NCBI RefSeq assembly: GCF_000307875.1
Contig: NZ_AJLS01000060.1
Location: 1 to 61,263, forward strand
Reading direction: 5' to 3'
Length of the DNA stretch: 61,263 bases
DNA from: Neobacillus bataviensis LMG 21833
Lineage (GTDB): Bacteria; Bacillota; Bacilli; Bacillales; Cytobacillaceae
Position numbers and translations under genes: made by a program. The notes beneath the pieces were generated by a model, which was not told where the DNA came from, did no database searches, and saw only the letters and a program-made list of their open reading frames with translations. Positions 36,771 through 45,888 of this stretch are shown here, in pieces. Positions within the stretch are counted from its first letter, which is position 1, and every line of letters starts with the position of its first letter.

Positions 36771-37829
36771 TCATTCATGTAAAGCTTCAATTATTTCCTC
36801 GCCATCTTGCCTTAATAACTGCAAATATTGTCCCGCAAGCCAGCGCTCTTCCGCGTTTCCATACCGGAAATGCTGTTGTAACTCTTCCTTATACTCCAAC
36901 CAATACTTGATCAAATAGCCTTGCAGCTGTGCTATATGCTCACGATCTTGGTTCCATACTTGGTAGACTTTCTGATAGCAGGCATCAAGCTCCACTTTTT
37001 GCCCTTGATAATTCGCTAATTCCTCTTCCAGCTTTGCCTTTTTTTCTGAATTCCCAAGCTTCAAGGCCTCAGCCTCTTGGAAAAATTGCTCTTTTAGCCC
37101 ACTGGCTTCCTTAAGAATTGGCGCTAGAAGCAGATTATAGTTTTGATACATCTCGGTCACCCAATCATAGGCGATGCTGCGGATCTCGAAGATTGCCTTT
37201 TCATAAGTGCTTTTTAGCCAAAAGGCGTCAATCTTTTGCTCAATTTTCGGAATCGGAGGTAAATAAGGAAGTTCTAGTAAATGGCTAATCTCTATTTTTA
37301 ACATGCCAGCTTCCTGTTTGGCTTTCCTAAACTTATTCTCTAGTTCCCTGGCCACATTTTCCTGCAATCGTTCCACATCGCCATTAATGATACTCGCCTT
37401 TCGATGATCGGGAGTATATCCGATAATGTCATTGACCAATTCCCTAATATGGTCAGGATCCATATTTTTTAATTCATTCTTTTTCAAAAAACCTTCATAC
37501 GCATCGATTTCATTGCAAATCTGCTTTTCCTGCGCTTCAGCCTCTTCCAATTCCTGCCCTTGTAAAAATTGATGTCGTTTGATTAATTCATCCTGCTGTT
37601 TCATTTTTTCTTCGTACTGCGCGAGTTCAAGCTTACTTGCTACTTCTGCTTCTTTATACAATTTCGTAAGACGATTGATGGATAGCTCATTCACTTCGTG
37701 ATTTTGTGAAATCTCCTCCATTATGGCGGGAGACTCTGTTTTCCCTGCAAAGCGCTCCAGGAATTCTTTTTCCGCTTGCAAAGCCCATTCAAATCGGCGG
37801 TTATGAAAATTAGTTAAGGTAGGATTCAT
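36771..37829 (-). CDS. Coiled-coil protein of unknown function
   Basis: A 352-residue hydrophilic protein with no membrane segment. Long helices rich in E, K and Q occupy about residues 45-110, 145-190 and 235-330, separated by shorter segments such as LPYLPPIPKIEQ. I do not recognise the family. The start context is odd: a strong AGGAG lies 8 nt from an ATG at 37834 that opens only a two-codon frame (ATG AAA TGA) overlapping the real ATG at 37829. Upstream 37835-38112 holds a CCGCA/TGCGG hairpin and no gene. It forms an operon with the tail-anchored protein downstream. Confidence 0.78.
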   Translation of the reverse strand: MNPTLTNFHNRRFEWALQAEKEFLERFAGKTESPAIMEEISQNHEVNELSINRLTKLYKEAEVASKLELAQYEEKMKQQDELIKRHQFLQGQELEEAEAQEKQICNEIDAYEGFLKKNELKNMDPDHIRELVNDIIGYTPDHRKASIINGDVERLQENVARELENKFRKAKQEAGMLKIEISHLLELPYLPPIPKIEQKIDAFWLKSTYEKAIFEIRSIAYDWVTEMYQNYNLLLAPILKEASGLKEQFFQEAEALKLGNSEKKAKLEEELANYQGQKVELDACYQKVYQVWNQDREHIAQLQGYLIKYWLEYKEELQQHFRYGNAEERWLAGQYLQLLRQDGEEIIEALHE

Positions 37830-38112
37830 TTCATAAGGTCAACTCCTGCATTTCTCCGCAAAAACACTGCGGACGATTCATTTATGACGAGTCTATTCGA
37901 CATATATCGTTACCTACTTTTTGATTATTTCAATAGTTTCTACCAAATCATTCTACCATTTTTATAGATTAACGATAAGGGTCCATTCTTCCAAAATTTA
38001 TAAATATACCTTTCAGGGCCGTGTTATCGCCAATCTTTTTATATTATTTTTTCCCACCCTGTCCTTTTTTCCGACTTCCTACTATATAAAAGGTGAAAGG
38101 TGGTGAGAGACA

Positions 38113-38331
38113 ATGGCACAAGCGTTATTAGAAGGAACGAAGCTTCGCTTGGTGTTTGAGGCCGGCATCGATGACGAAGGCAAGCCAATCTACAAAGCGA
38201 AAACGTTTAACAACGTCACAAAAGCAGCAACCGCAGATCAACTAGCCCAGGCAGCACAAGCAATCGCTGCATTATGCAAAGACCAGCTAAACAAAATCGA
38301 GCGCAACGACAGCTCCGAGATCATCGGCTAG
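38113..38331 (+). CDS. DUF1659 family protein
   Basis: A 72-residue protein of the DUF1659 family, recognised from KLRLVFEAGIDDEGKPIYKA and the following KTFNNVTKAAT and LAQAAQAIAAL. Function unknown. A ribosome site (GGTGGTGAGAG) precedes the ATG. First of three small genes that commonly travel together in Bacillaceae. A GGTGCCTGACACC palindrome lies 10 bp after the stop. Confidence 0.8.
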   Translation: MAQALLEGTKLRLVFEAGIDDEGKPIYKAKTFNNVTKAATADQLAQAAQAIAALCKDQLNKIERNDSSEIIG

Positions 38332-38340
38332 GTTCAGAAA

Positions 38341-38355
38341 TGGTGCCTGACACCA
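38341..38355. repeat. REP-like palindrome GGTGCCTGACACC
   Basis: TGGTGCCTGACACCA is palindromic except for its centre. The same 13-mer core occurs at 48303, where it contains the livF stop codon. Confidence 0.7.
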
Positions 38356-38403
38356 ATTCTACTAGTACTGTAGTGGAAACATAAACGACGGGAGGTGAAT
38401 GGA

Positions 38404-38622
38404 ATGGCGAAGACTTTGGAGTTGCAGTTTGGAACGGAGTTTGGGAAGACAGCGCGTATTACTGTCGATAGTCCTAAAGAGCCGATTGATGAGGAAGTTG
38501 TAAAATTATCGATGGCGCAAATGATTGCATCGGACGTGTTTACAACCACTAGCGGCAGGTTTGTTGCTGCAAAAGGGGCACGCGTGATCGACCGCAATGT
38601 AACAGATTACGAGCTTGCCTAA
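38404..38622 (+). CDS. DUF2922 family protein
   Basis: A 72-residue protein of the DUF2922 family (KTLELQFGTEFGKTARITVD, then TTSGRF and KGARVIDRNVTDYEL). Function unknown. The start at 38404 follows GGGAGGTGA with 5 nt spacing; a GTG at 38395 lies in that site. A strong terminator follows. Confidence 0.82.
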   Translation: MAKTLELQFGTEFGKTARITVDSPKEPIDEEVVKLSMAQMIASDVFTTTSGRFVAAKGARVIDRNVTDYELA

Positions 38623-38636
38623 GCTTAATAACTGAG

Positions 38637-38671
38637 AGAGGCCGGATTCTCATGAAGCCGGCCTCTTTTTT
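38637..38671 (+). terminator. Terminator between DUF2922 and yvrJ-like genes
   Basis: AGAGGCCGG pairs with CCGGCCTCT over a 12-nt loop and runs into TTTTTT. It separates two genes that are usually adjacent, so expression of the third would need read-through or its own promoter. Confidence 0.9.
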
Positions 38672-38697
38672 AAAAGCCAGAAAAGGAGGTGTGAAAA

Positions 38698-38841
38698 GTG
38701 GAACAGCTCATTCCAATCATCAGCCAGGTGGGCTTCCCGATTGTCGTGACCCTTTATCTGCTTTACCGAATTGAAGCAAAGCTTGATTTAGTGGTCCAGT
38801 CGATTCAGACTCTTCCTGAGCGGATGCGGGAGAGACTATGA
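38698..38841 (+). CDS. YvrJ-family small membrane protein
   Basis: A 47-residue protein starting with GTG (MEQLIPIISQVG, then FPIVVTLYLLYRIEAKLD). One membrane helix followed by an amphipathic tail, as in the YvrJ family. AAAAGGAGGT lies 7 nt upstream, one of the strongest ribosome sites in the window. The reading frame is too short for most ORF callers. Function unknown; some relatives resemble holin-like proteins. Confidence 0.82.
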   Translation: MEQLIPIISQVGFPIVVTLYLLYRIEAKLDLVVQSIQTLPERMRERL

Positions 38842-38850
38842 AACAAAAGG

Positions 38851-38877
38851 AACCAGCTGGAATCGTACCAGCTGGTT
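38851..38877 (+). terminator. Terminator after the yvrJ-like gene
   Basis: AACCAGCTGG/CCAGCTGGTT with a 7-nt loop, followed by TCTTTG. Confidence 0.75.
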
Positions 38878-39015
38878 TCTTTGTTCTCCCCTCCCCCCGG
38901 AAAAATCCACCTCTTCACAAAATTGTCACATTCATGTATACTTTCATATGTTTACAACGGCCCGACTTTCATGAGGGTTGAAAGTCAAAAATAATAGAAA
39001 AGTAGAGGTGTTATT

Positions 39016-40497
39016 TTGTTGAATGTAGAGACAATTAAATATGAATGGTTCGGAAATATAAAGGGCGACATTCTGTCAGGTACGGTTGTGGCCTTAGCAC
39101 TGATTCCAGAAGCTATTGCTTTTTCCATCATTGCAGGCGTGAATCCAATGGTTGGCTTATATGCGTCCTTTTGCATTGCCCTTGTGATTGCCTTTGTAGG
39201 CGGCAGACCTGCGATGATTTCAGCTGCTACTGGAGCAACTGCGCTATTAATGGGCGGCTTAGTGAAGGATCACGGATTAGAGTATTTATTAGCCGCCACC
39301 ATCCTAACGGGGATAATACAAATTATTTTTGGATCTTTGAAGGTCGCTCGTTTAATGAAGTTTATTCCTCGTTCGGTCATGATTGGTTTTGTTAATTCAT
39401 TAGCTATTTTAATCTTTATGGCACAATTAACCCATTTTAAAGGCCAATCCTGGGTCATGTACGCCATGGTTGCCGGGGGATTAGCGATCATTTATCTGTT
39501 TCCTCGGATCACAAAGGCCGTTCCTTCCCCACTTGTCGCGATTATTGTTATCACCATTATTGCGGTGGTAACGGGTGCACACGTCAATACAGTCGGCGAT
39601 TTAGGGCAGTTAAAACAAGCATTGCCTGCATTTTGGCTCCCACACGTTCCTTTTACGCTCGAAACACTGAGTATCATCTTCCCATATTCACTTGGCATCG
39701 CAGTGGTTGGATTGATTGAGTCGCTGTTAACTGCACAGATTGTCGACGATCTGACAGATACCGGGAGTGATAAAAACAAGGAAGCCCGGGGGCAAGGGAT
39801 CGCCAACATGGTTTCCGGATTATTTGGCGGAATGGCTGGTTGTGCCATGATTGGGCAATCCGGAATTAATGTGAAATCAGGCGGCCGCGGAAGACTTTCA
39901 ACCTTTTGGGCTGCGGTGTTCTTAATGATTCTTATCGTGGCTTTAAATAATGTCCTTGTTAAAATTCCGATGGCCGCATTAGTTGCGGTCATGTTCATGG
40001 TTTGCATTGGGACATTTGACTGGTCATCTTTGAAAAAAGTGACCGTTATGCCGAAATCAGATACGGTCGTGATGATTGTTACCGTTATTACCGTCGTGGC
40101 AACGGATAATCTATCAATTGGCGTTGTGTGCGGGGTCATCCTGAGCGCCATATTCTTTGCCTCAAAAATTTCGAAGGTCGGCATGAAGACTGTTTCGCCA
40201 AAAGGGTCACATCGAAAAATTTATCAAGTATCAGGGCAGCTTTTCTTTGCATCCGTAACAGACTTTCTCAATCACTTTGATTTTAAAGAGGATGTAACTG
40301 AAATCGAAATCGATTTAACCAACGCCCACCTCTGGGACGACTCTGCCATAGGGGCGATCGATAAAGTGGTCATGAAATACCAGCAAAATGGAGTAAAAGT
40401 GAATCTTAAAGGGGTCAATACGGATAGCATGAAACTGCTAGAAAAACTTGCCGTTCATAAAACATCCGATGGACTTGAAAAGGCTTCAAACTTCTAA
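39016..40497 (+). CDS. SulP-family anion transporter with STAS domain
   Basis: A 493-residue SLC26/SulP carrier. About 10-12 membrane segments up to residue 400 ([21 protein letters not shown] is the family signature region; [14 protein letters not shown] later), then a cytoplasmic STAS domain ([33 protein letters not shown]). Substrate could be sulfate or bicarbonate; it resembles YbaR/YvdB-type proteins and BicA. The start is TTG at 39016, 5 nt after AGAGGTG. A GACTTTC/GAAAGTC hairpin lies at 38964-38986 in the leader. Confidence 0.88.
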   Translation: MLNVETIKYEWFGNIKGDILSGTVVALALIPEAIAFSIIAGVNPMVGLYASFCIALVIAFVGGRPAMISAATGATALLMGGLVKDHGLEYLLAATILTGIIQIIFGSLKVARLMKFIPRSVMIGFVNSLAILIFMAQLTHFKGQSWVMYAMVAGGLAIIYLFPRITKAVPSPLVAIIVITIIAVVTGAHVNTVGDLGQLKQALPAFWLPHVPFTLETLSIIFPYSLGIAVVGLIESLLTAQIVDDLTDTGSDKNKEARGQGIANMVSGLFGGMAGCAMIGQSGINVKSGGRGRLSTFWAAVFLMILIVALNNVLVKIPMAALVAVMFMVCIGTFDWSSLKKVTVMPKSDTVVMIVTVITVVATDNLSIGVVCGVILSAIFFASKISKVGMKTVSPKGSHRKIYQVSGQLFFASVTDFLNHFDFKEDVTEIEIDLTNAHLWDDSAIGAIDKVVMKYQQNGVKVNLKGVNTDSMKLLEKLAVHKTSDGLEKASNF

Positions 40498-40506
40498 AAA
40501 AGACGA

Positions 40507-40533
40507 AACACGCTGAAATGAGTTCAGCGTGTT
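40507..40533. terminator. Bidirectional terminator between sulP and lutC
   Basis: AACACGCTGAA/TTCAGCGTGTT with a 5-nt loop; TTTTTTT follows on the plus strand and CGTCTTTTTT on the minus strand. Confidence 0.9.
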
Positions 40534-40604
40534 TTTTTAATATAGAGTGACATTGGACGAACCCCCAGTCCTTTTAAAAGGTATCCAATCTTCCAAATGG
40601 TTTC

Positions 40605-41324
40605 TCACAAATCATCAATAACAATATATGTCATGCACATTGGGCCGTGTACACCAACGACCAGGATCATTTCAATATCAGCTGAGTTGCTTGGCCCAGA
40701 TATAAAGTTTATGCATGATGGTACCTTTTCACCTTGCAAAATTCGTTTGCGAATTTCAACAGCAGCCTGTGTCATCCTTGGAACAATGGTGCTCTTTGGT
40801 ATTAAAATAATTGATTTCTCCGGCAAAAAGCTTACGGTGCGGCCATGATTTTTATGGCTTAAAAGGACAGCCGTTCCCGATTCAGCAAGTGTCTGCTCTG
40901 CAATGGTAATTCCGATATTAGCTTTTTCAGCAAGCGAGATGTTTTCACGACCGATTACCGGATCCCAGATGTGGACAGTTACCTGCTCTTTTGGCAGACG
41001 TTCATTGAAAAGTTCGGATAATCCGTACTGTTGAACGCGTTCATCCTGCCAGGCTATGACCGGGCCGCCGCCATATGATTGAATAGTCTCATAGACAGCC
41101 TCTTGCAAATCAGCGAGCTGGGTGACCTTACATGTTGTATTGATCAATTTACATTGCTTCTGCAGAACCTCGAGCAGTTCGTCCTGTGTTTTATCCCTCA
41201 ATACATTATACTGCGGCGTGTATGCCCACTGTGGCCGTTCGATAGCGGACGGCACTTCACTGCGCTTAAGCTTTTGTGAAATTTTTTCTATAAATGCTTG
41301 GCGATTTTGAATTTGGCCTGTCAT
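40605..41324 (-). CDS. lutC: L-lactate utilization protein LutC
   Basis: A 239-residue LUD-domain protein, third subunit of the LutABC L-lactate oxidation complex that converts L-lactate to pyruvate. Recognisable stretches are [18 protein letters not shown] and [12 protein letters not shown], as in LutC. AAAGGGAGG precedes the ATG. Overlaps lutB by 4 bp. Confidence 0.92.
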   Translation of the reverse strand: MTGQIQNRQAFIEKISQKLKRSEVPSAIERPQWAYTPQYNVLRDKTQDELLEVLQKQCKLINTTCKVTQLADLQEAVYETIQSYGGGPVIAWQDERVQQYGLSELFNERLPKEQVTVHIWDPVIGRENISLAEKANIGITIAEQTLAESGTAVLLSHKNHGRTVSFLPEKSIILIPKSTIVPRMTQAAVEIRKRILQGEKVPSCINFISGPSNSADIEMILVVGVHGPMCMTYIVIDDL

Positions 41325-42748
41325 GATCCGTTTCCTCCCTTTGATCTGTTTTCAAACCAGTCGCGGAAACGCTCTTTATTTGGTGCAGGGAATTCGCGTG
41401 CTTCCATCCAATTTTTCAGCGGGCCTACTCCTTTGGAAATATGGCTGTCTTTAATAATTGGCTTTAATGCTTTTGAAGCAATTTTTGAACCCATGTTATA
41501 AAGGCCAGATGAAGAAGAACCCATTCCAAAAATGGACATTAGGAAGCGTTCGGATAATGGAGAGCGGCCTTCTTTTTCAACAATGACCTGACGATGTTGA
41601 TGAAGCAATTCATGAAGCGGAATTTTCACCGGACAGACGTCGGTACATGCTCCGCAAAGTGTTGATGCGAAAGGCAATTCTTTATATTCATCATACCCTC
41701 CAAGCAGCGGAGAAAGCACCGCTCCAACTGGGCCAGAATAAATCGAACCGTAGGAGTGGCCGCCCACATGGCGGTATACAGGACAAACATTGGCACAAGC
41801 ACCGCAGCGGATACATTGTAAAATCGCTTGAAACTCTGTCCCTACTATTTCAGAACGTCCATTATCAACAATTACTAAATGAAATTCCTCTGGGCCATCG
41901 ACATCATCCTCATGACGAGGGCCGCTTAGCACCGTAACATAGCTTGGCAATTTTTGTCCGACAGCACTTCTTGTCAGCATGTTAACAAGCACTTCTAGCT
42001 CCTCAAAGGTCGGTACGAGACGCTCCATCCCCATCACGGTAATTTGCGTTTTCGGAAGAGAGGTTGAAAGATCCGCATTTCCCTCATTTGTTACGATACA
42101 CACTGATCCTGTTTCGGCAACTGCAAAATTGCATCCTGTAATGCCGATATCAGCTGTTAAATAATCGTTCCGCAGCATTTTACGCGCATGCTTTGTCAAA
42201 TCCTCAGGACGCGACGAACCTTCATAGCCATGATGATGGTGAAAGCTTTCCTGCACTTGTTCTTTATTGCGATGCAATGCAGGTGCGACAATATGTGAGG
42301 GAAGATCGTTATCAAGCTGTAAAATATATTCTCCTAAATCGGTTTCCACAACGTCGAGGCCGTTTGCCAGTAAATGATGGTTGAGATCAATCTCTTCTGT
42401 TACCATCGACTTTGACTTGACTATCTTTTTTGCATTTTTTTGCTTAGCAACACTAGAAATATATTCACGCGCTTCTTCAGCAGTTGAAGCAAAGTACACA
42501 TATCCCCCAAGCTTGGCAACATTGTCGCTCAGCTGCGTCAGATAGTAATCAAGATTTTCAAGAACATGCTGGCGAATCTGCTCTCCAAGTAAGCGCCATG
42601 TTTCCCAGTCGCCCAATTCATCTACAGCTTTCAATCTATTAACCTCTAAACGATCCTGTGCACCTGATACAGCTCCGCGCATGAAAGTGTTTTGTATGCC
42701 TTCATCAACACGGCTCTTAAATGGCTCACTGCTTACTTTCATTGGCAT
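41321..42748 (-). CDS. lutB: L-lactate utilization iron-sulfur protein LutB
   Basis: A 475-residue protein with an N-terminal LUD domain and two 4Fe-4S motifs in the C-terminal half: [12 protein letters not shown] and CGACTDVCP. Electron-transfer subunit of LutABC. The ATG at 42748 follows AGAGGTGA by 6 nt. Lies between lutA and lutC with 1-bp gap and 4-bp overlap. Confidence 0.93.
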   Translation of the reverse strand: MPMKVSSEPFKSRVDEGIQNTFMRGAVSGAQDRLEVNRLKAVDELGDWETWRLLGEQIRQHVLENLDYYLTQLSDNVAKLGGYVYFASTAEEAREYISSVAKQKNAKKIVKSKSMVTEEIDLNHHLLANGLDVVETDLGEYILQLDNDLPSHIVAPALHRNKEQVQESFHHHHGYEGSSRPEDLTKHARKMLRNDYLTADIGITGCNFAVAETGSVCIVTNEGNADLSTSLPKTQITVMGMERLVPTFEELEVLVNMLTRSAVGQKLPSYVTVLSGPRHEDDVDGPEEFHLVIVDNGRSEIVGTEFQAILQCIRCGACANVCPVYRHVGGHSYGSIYSGPVGAVLSPLLGGYDEYKELPFASTLCGACTDVCPVKIPLHELLHQHRQVIVEKEGRSPLSERFLMSIFGMGSSSSGLYNMGSKIASKALKPIIKDSHISKGVGPLKNWMEAREFPAPNKERFRDWFENRSKGGNGS

Positions 42749-42749
42749 A

Positions 42750-43481
42750 TTATTTCACCTCTGTCTTACGTTTATTTAAGATTTCAGCAATATGCAGAAC
42801 TTCCACATTTGCACCTACGCGTTCTGCCCGTCCGCGAATATTCATAAGGCAGCCTTCATCCGCTCCAATTAAATATTCTGCGCCTGTTTCAATGATATGC
42901 TGAACCTTTTCATCAACCATTTGTTCAGAAATCTGTTCCATTTTTACAGAAAAAGTTCCGCCAAAGCCGCAGCAAGTGTCATTATTTGGCAGTTGAGTGT
43001 ATTTTAAGCCGCGCACATTCGATAAAAGTGTCATGGGAGCGCTTTTCACGCCAAGCAAACGCGTCATATGGCATGACATATGATAGGTTACATTCCCTTC
43101 AAAAACAGCACCGACATCCTCCACTTGAAGTACATCAACGATAAATTGCGTTAGTTCATAGGTTTTATCAGCGACCCTTTTTGCTCGCGGTTCCCAGATT
43201 GGATCTCCCTGAAATACATCCGGATATTTTTTGAACATATAGGCACACGAGCCCGAAGGACTGACAATATATTCAGCATCCTCAAAGACTTCTATCATAT
43301 GCTTCATTGCCTCTTTTGAGTCTTTCACATAACCGGAATTATAGGCTGGTTGTCCGCAGCAAATTTGTCCCTTCGGAAATTCCACTTCACAGCCGAGATA
43401 TTCCAATAATTCAACTGAAGACTTTCCAACATCTGTACGGAACATATCCACTAAGCAGGTGGCAAAAAAGGCTACTTTCAT
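42750..43481 (-). CDS. lutA: L-lactate utilization protein LutA
   Basis: A 243-residue CCG-domain protein with the two family cysteine motifs, [11 protein letters not shown] and [10 protein letters not shown]. Starts at 43481 ([14 protein letters not shown]) to match family N-termini; an ATG two codons upstream is also possible. First gene of lutABC. In B. subtilis the operon is controlled by LutR and SinR; neither gene is in the window. Confidence 0.92.
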   Translation of the reverse strand: MKVAFFATCLVDMFRTDVGKSSVELLEYLGCEVEFPKGQICCGQPAYNSGYVKDSKEAMKHMIEVFEDAEYIVSPSGSCAYMFKKYPDVFQGDPIWEPRAKRVADKTYELTQFIVDVLQVEDVGAVFEGNVTYHMSCHMTRLLGVKSAPMTLLSNVRGLKYTQLPNNDTCCGFGGTFSVKMEQISEQMVDEKVQHIIETGAEYLIGADEGCLMNIRGRAERVGANVEVLHIAEILNKRKTEVK

Positions 43482-43577
43482 ATTCATTCATCTCCATTTA
43501 AATTTAATAAGAAAAAGCGCGGGTGTCGCTTAGCGCCTGTGCTAGACTATTCTCCAAATCTTAACTTATATCCTGAT

Positions 43578-43606
43578 AGTATAAAGAAAATTTCGATAAT
43601 TAACAA
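43578..43606 (-). promoter_or_regulatory. Predicted lut promoter
   Basis: On the minus strand TTGTTA (43606-43601), 17 bp, TATACT (43583-43578). Its -35 and spacer overlap the left arm of the inverted repeat at 43591-43630. Confidence 0.6.
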
Positions 43607-43630
43607 CAACTATAAAGTTATTGTCGAAAA
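43591..43630. promoter_or_regulatory. Long inverted repeat between lut and liv promoters
   Basis: TTTCGATAATTAAC (43591-43604) and GTTATTGTCGAAA (43617-43629) are inverted copies with two mismatches, separated by 12 bp. The element covers the lut -35 and sits directly upstream of the liv -35, so one protein could control both operons. Confidence 0.6.
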
Positions 43631-43633
43631 GTG

Positions 43634-43662
43634 TTTACATTATTTGAATCTTATTATTTAAT
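43634..43662 (+). promoter_or_regulatory. Predicted liv promoter
   Basis: TTTACA (43634-43639), 17 bp, TTTAAT (43657-43662), about 38 bp before the livJ start. Confidence 0.5.
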
Positions 43663-43699
43663 AGATTATATGGAATTTTCAAAAAAGGGGGAGATAGAA

Positions 43700-44857
43700 T
43701 TGAAAAGGTATCTTAATAAGGGATTTCTATTAATGACTGTTCTATTGCTTTTGGCTTTAACGGCATGCAGCGGCAATAGTTCAGAGAAAACAAGTAAGAC
43801 CAATTCGGCTAAAGGTGATAAGGTCAGTGCGAAACTTGGCGTAATCTCCTATATTACCGGCCCTGGTGCTGCTTATGGCGAAGCAATTACCAATGGTTTG
43901 AAACTAGCTCAGAAGGAAATTAATGCAAAAGGCGATGTCAAAATCGACCTAGTGACTGAAGACTCAGCTGGTAAACAAGAGCAAGCATTATCTGCCGCTC
44001 AAAAATTAATGAGTGATGATGACATTGTTGGAATAATCGGGCCAACTTTAAGTACAGAAATGAACGTAGTAGGTAAAGAAGCAGATATGAACGGTATTCC
44101 GATTATGGGTACGTCCACAACAGCAGAAGGAATTCCACAGATTGGTGATTATGTTTTCAGAAACTCATTACCTGAAGCACTGGCTATTCCGACAGCGCTC
44201 AAAAAAGCTGTTGATAAATACGATGTAAAGAAAGTTGCCATTCTTTACGGGAACGATGATGTGTTTACAAAGTCCGGATTTGACACGATGAAAAAAGCTG
44301 CCGAAGACATGAAACTTGACATCTTAACGATTGAAACGTTCCAAAAAGGGCAGTCAGACTACAACGCACAATTGACAAAAATTAAAGGGCTTAAGCCGGA
44401 TCTGATTCTTTGTTCGGCATTATACAATGAAGGTGCGGTCATCATGGACCAAGCAAGAAAAGCAGGACTTGATGTACCGTTCGTAGGCGGAAATGGATTT
44501 AACTCGCCGCAGGTAATTGACATTGCCGGTCAAGCTGCCGATGGATTAATTGTTGCGACACCTTGGTTTGCAGACAAACCAGATCAAAAAGTACAAGATT
44601 TTGTAAAGAAATTTGAAGCTGAATATGGTAAAAAGCCAGACCAATTTGCTGCACAAGCCTATGATGCGCTTTATATTTATGCAGAAGCTTTAAAAAATGC
44701 AGGAGAAGCTGACCGTGATGCACTTCGCGATGCGCTAGCTAAAATCAAGAACTTCCCAGGCATACTTGGTAACTTCTCGTTTGATAAAGACGGTGACGTT
44801 GTCATGGAACCAACCGTTCTGATTATCAAAGATGGGAAATTCCAATTATTCGAATAA
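43700..44857 (+). CDS. livJ: Branched-chain amino acid ABC transporter binding lipoprotein
   Basis: Family 5/6 periplasmic-binding protein (Leu/Ile/Val type), about 385 residues, lipobox LTAC after the hydrophobic stretch MTVLLLLLA. The start is TTG at 43700, 6 nt after GGGGGAG; the open frame further upstream lacks a ribosome site and crosses the promoter. It is followed by a hairpin and livHMGF. Ligand could be branched-chain amino acids or another carboxylate; the divergent lactate operon makes an organic acid conceivable. Confidence 0.88.
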   Translation: MKRYLNKGFLLMTVLLLLALTACSGNSSEKTSKTNSAKGDKVSAKLGVISYITGPGAAYGEAITNGLKLAQKEINAKGDVKIDLVTEDSAGKQEQALSAAQKLMSDDDIVGIIGPTLSTEMNVVGKEADMNGIPIMGTSTTAEGIPQIGDYVFRNSLPEALAIPTALKKAVDKYDVKKVAILYGNDDVFTKSGFDTMKKAAEDMKLDILTIETFQKGQSDYNAQLTKIKGLKPDLILCSALYNEGAVIMDQARKAGLDVPFVGGNGFNSPQVIDIAGQAADGLIVATPWFADKPDQKVQDFVKKFEAEYGKKPDQFAAQAYDALYIYAEALKNAGEADRDALRDALAKIKNFPGILGNFSFDKDGDVVMEPTVLIIKDGKFQLFE

Positions 44858-44875
44858 AAAATAAGCTGAACATGA

Positions 44876-44896
44876 AGGGCACTTTAATAGTGCCCT
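44876..44896 (+). terminator. Hairpin between livJ and livH
   Basis: AGGGCACT/AGTGCCCT with a 5-nt loop but only a weak T-run (CCTTACATT). It probably dampens transcription into livHMGF or protects the livJ message, since binding proteins are needed in excess. A diverged REP-like GAACCGTCCCC lies at about 44940. Confidence 0.55.
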
Positions 44897-44999
44897 CCTT
44901 ACATTACTTTAACCTGTTCTTGATGTGGCAGGAAATAGATGAACCGTCCCCATGCAAATCATGACGGGGGGAATTTTTTTAGTTAAAGGGTGAGATGAA

Positions 45000-45884
45000 T
45001 TGCTGTTGGAGCAATTAATAAACGGAATAACACTTGGAAGCATCTATGCCATCGTTGCCCTCGGATTTACACTTGTTTTTGGAGTTCTAGGCATCATTAA
45101 TATGGCACATGGCGAAATCTTTATGATCGGCGCTTTTATCGGCGTCGTGGTAACAGGTACATTGGGCTTACCCATTTGGATGGCATTTCTTGCTGCCATC
45201 ATTGTCACCGCTGTTTTAGGGTATCTGCTTGAGCAATTTGCATTAAGACCGCTGCGCGGCAAAAAGGGTGTCTCACACCTTGCCCCATTAATCAGCACCA
45301 TCGGGGTATCGATTTTTCTAGAAAATCTATCACACCATTTATTCGGTGCCGGAAACCATCCTTTTAAAAATGCTTTTGCCGAAGTTCATTTTACAATCGG
45401 TTCCATCACCATATATGTAGTGCAAATCGTGATTTTTGTGATTTCAGTGGTGTTAATGATGGCACTTTCATATTGGCTTTCCAAAACAAGAGCAGGGAAA
45501 GCGCTCCGTGCGACTGCGGAGAACTTAGACACTGCCAGTATCCTTGGTGTCAATACAAAACAGATCATCACCTTAACAGTTGTGATGGCCTCCGCTATGG
45601 GTGGAATTGCTGGCATTCTGGTTGGAATGGCATTTAACTCGGTGAATCCGCAGATGGGCTTATCCATCGGGCTAAAGGGGCTTGCCATTATCATCTTGGG
45701 CGGAATGGGCAGTGTGAAAGGCGCAATGGCGGGAGGATTAATTCTTGGTTTAGCTGAAACACTCATGGTTGCATATGGAGATTCAGGATATCGAGATGCT
45801 ATTGCCTTCATCGCAATCATCGTGATCCTTTTAGTACGGCCGCAGGGATTATTCGGCCAAAAGACATCAGAGGGAAGGCCGTGA
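45000..45884 (+). CDS. livH: Branched-chain amino acid ABC permease LivH
   Basis: A 294-residue permease with about eight membrane segments, starting TTG at 45000 after AAAGGGTGAG. Family stretches: GSIYAIVALGFTLVFGVLGIINMAHGEIFMIGAF split over helices 1-2, and GLKGLAIIILGGMGS near the C-terminal third. Four bases from livM. Confidence 0.9.
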   Translation: MLLEQLINGITLGSIYAIVALGFTLVFGVLGIINMAHGEIFMIGAFIGVVVTGTLGLPIWMAFLAAIIVTAVLGYLLEQFALRPLRGKKGVSHLAPLISTIGVSIFLENLSHHLFGAGNHPFKNAFAEVHFTIGSITIYVVQIVIFVISVVLMMALSYWLSKTRAGKALRATAENLDTASILGVNTKQIITLTVVMASAMGGIAGILVGMAFNSVNPQMGLSIGLKGLAIIILGGMGSVKGAMAGGLILGLAETLMVAYGDSGYRDAIAFIAIIVILLVRPQGLFGQKTSEGRP

Positions 45885-45888
45885 TGAT

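Noticed and set aside
39492..40184. 230-codon frame antisense to the SulP transporter gene
   Set aside because: Typical shadow frame of a membrane-protein gene, rich in T, I, P and S, without a start signal; the SulP frame is clearly the real one.
45386..45820. 144-codon frame antisense to livH
   Set aside because: Shadow of the real permease gene, no ribosome site.
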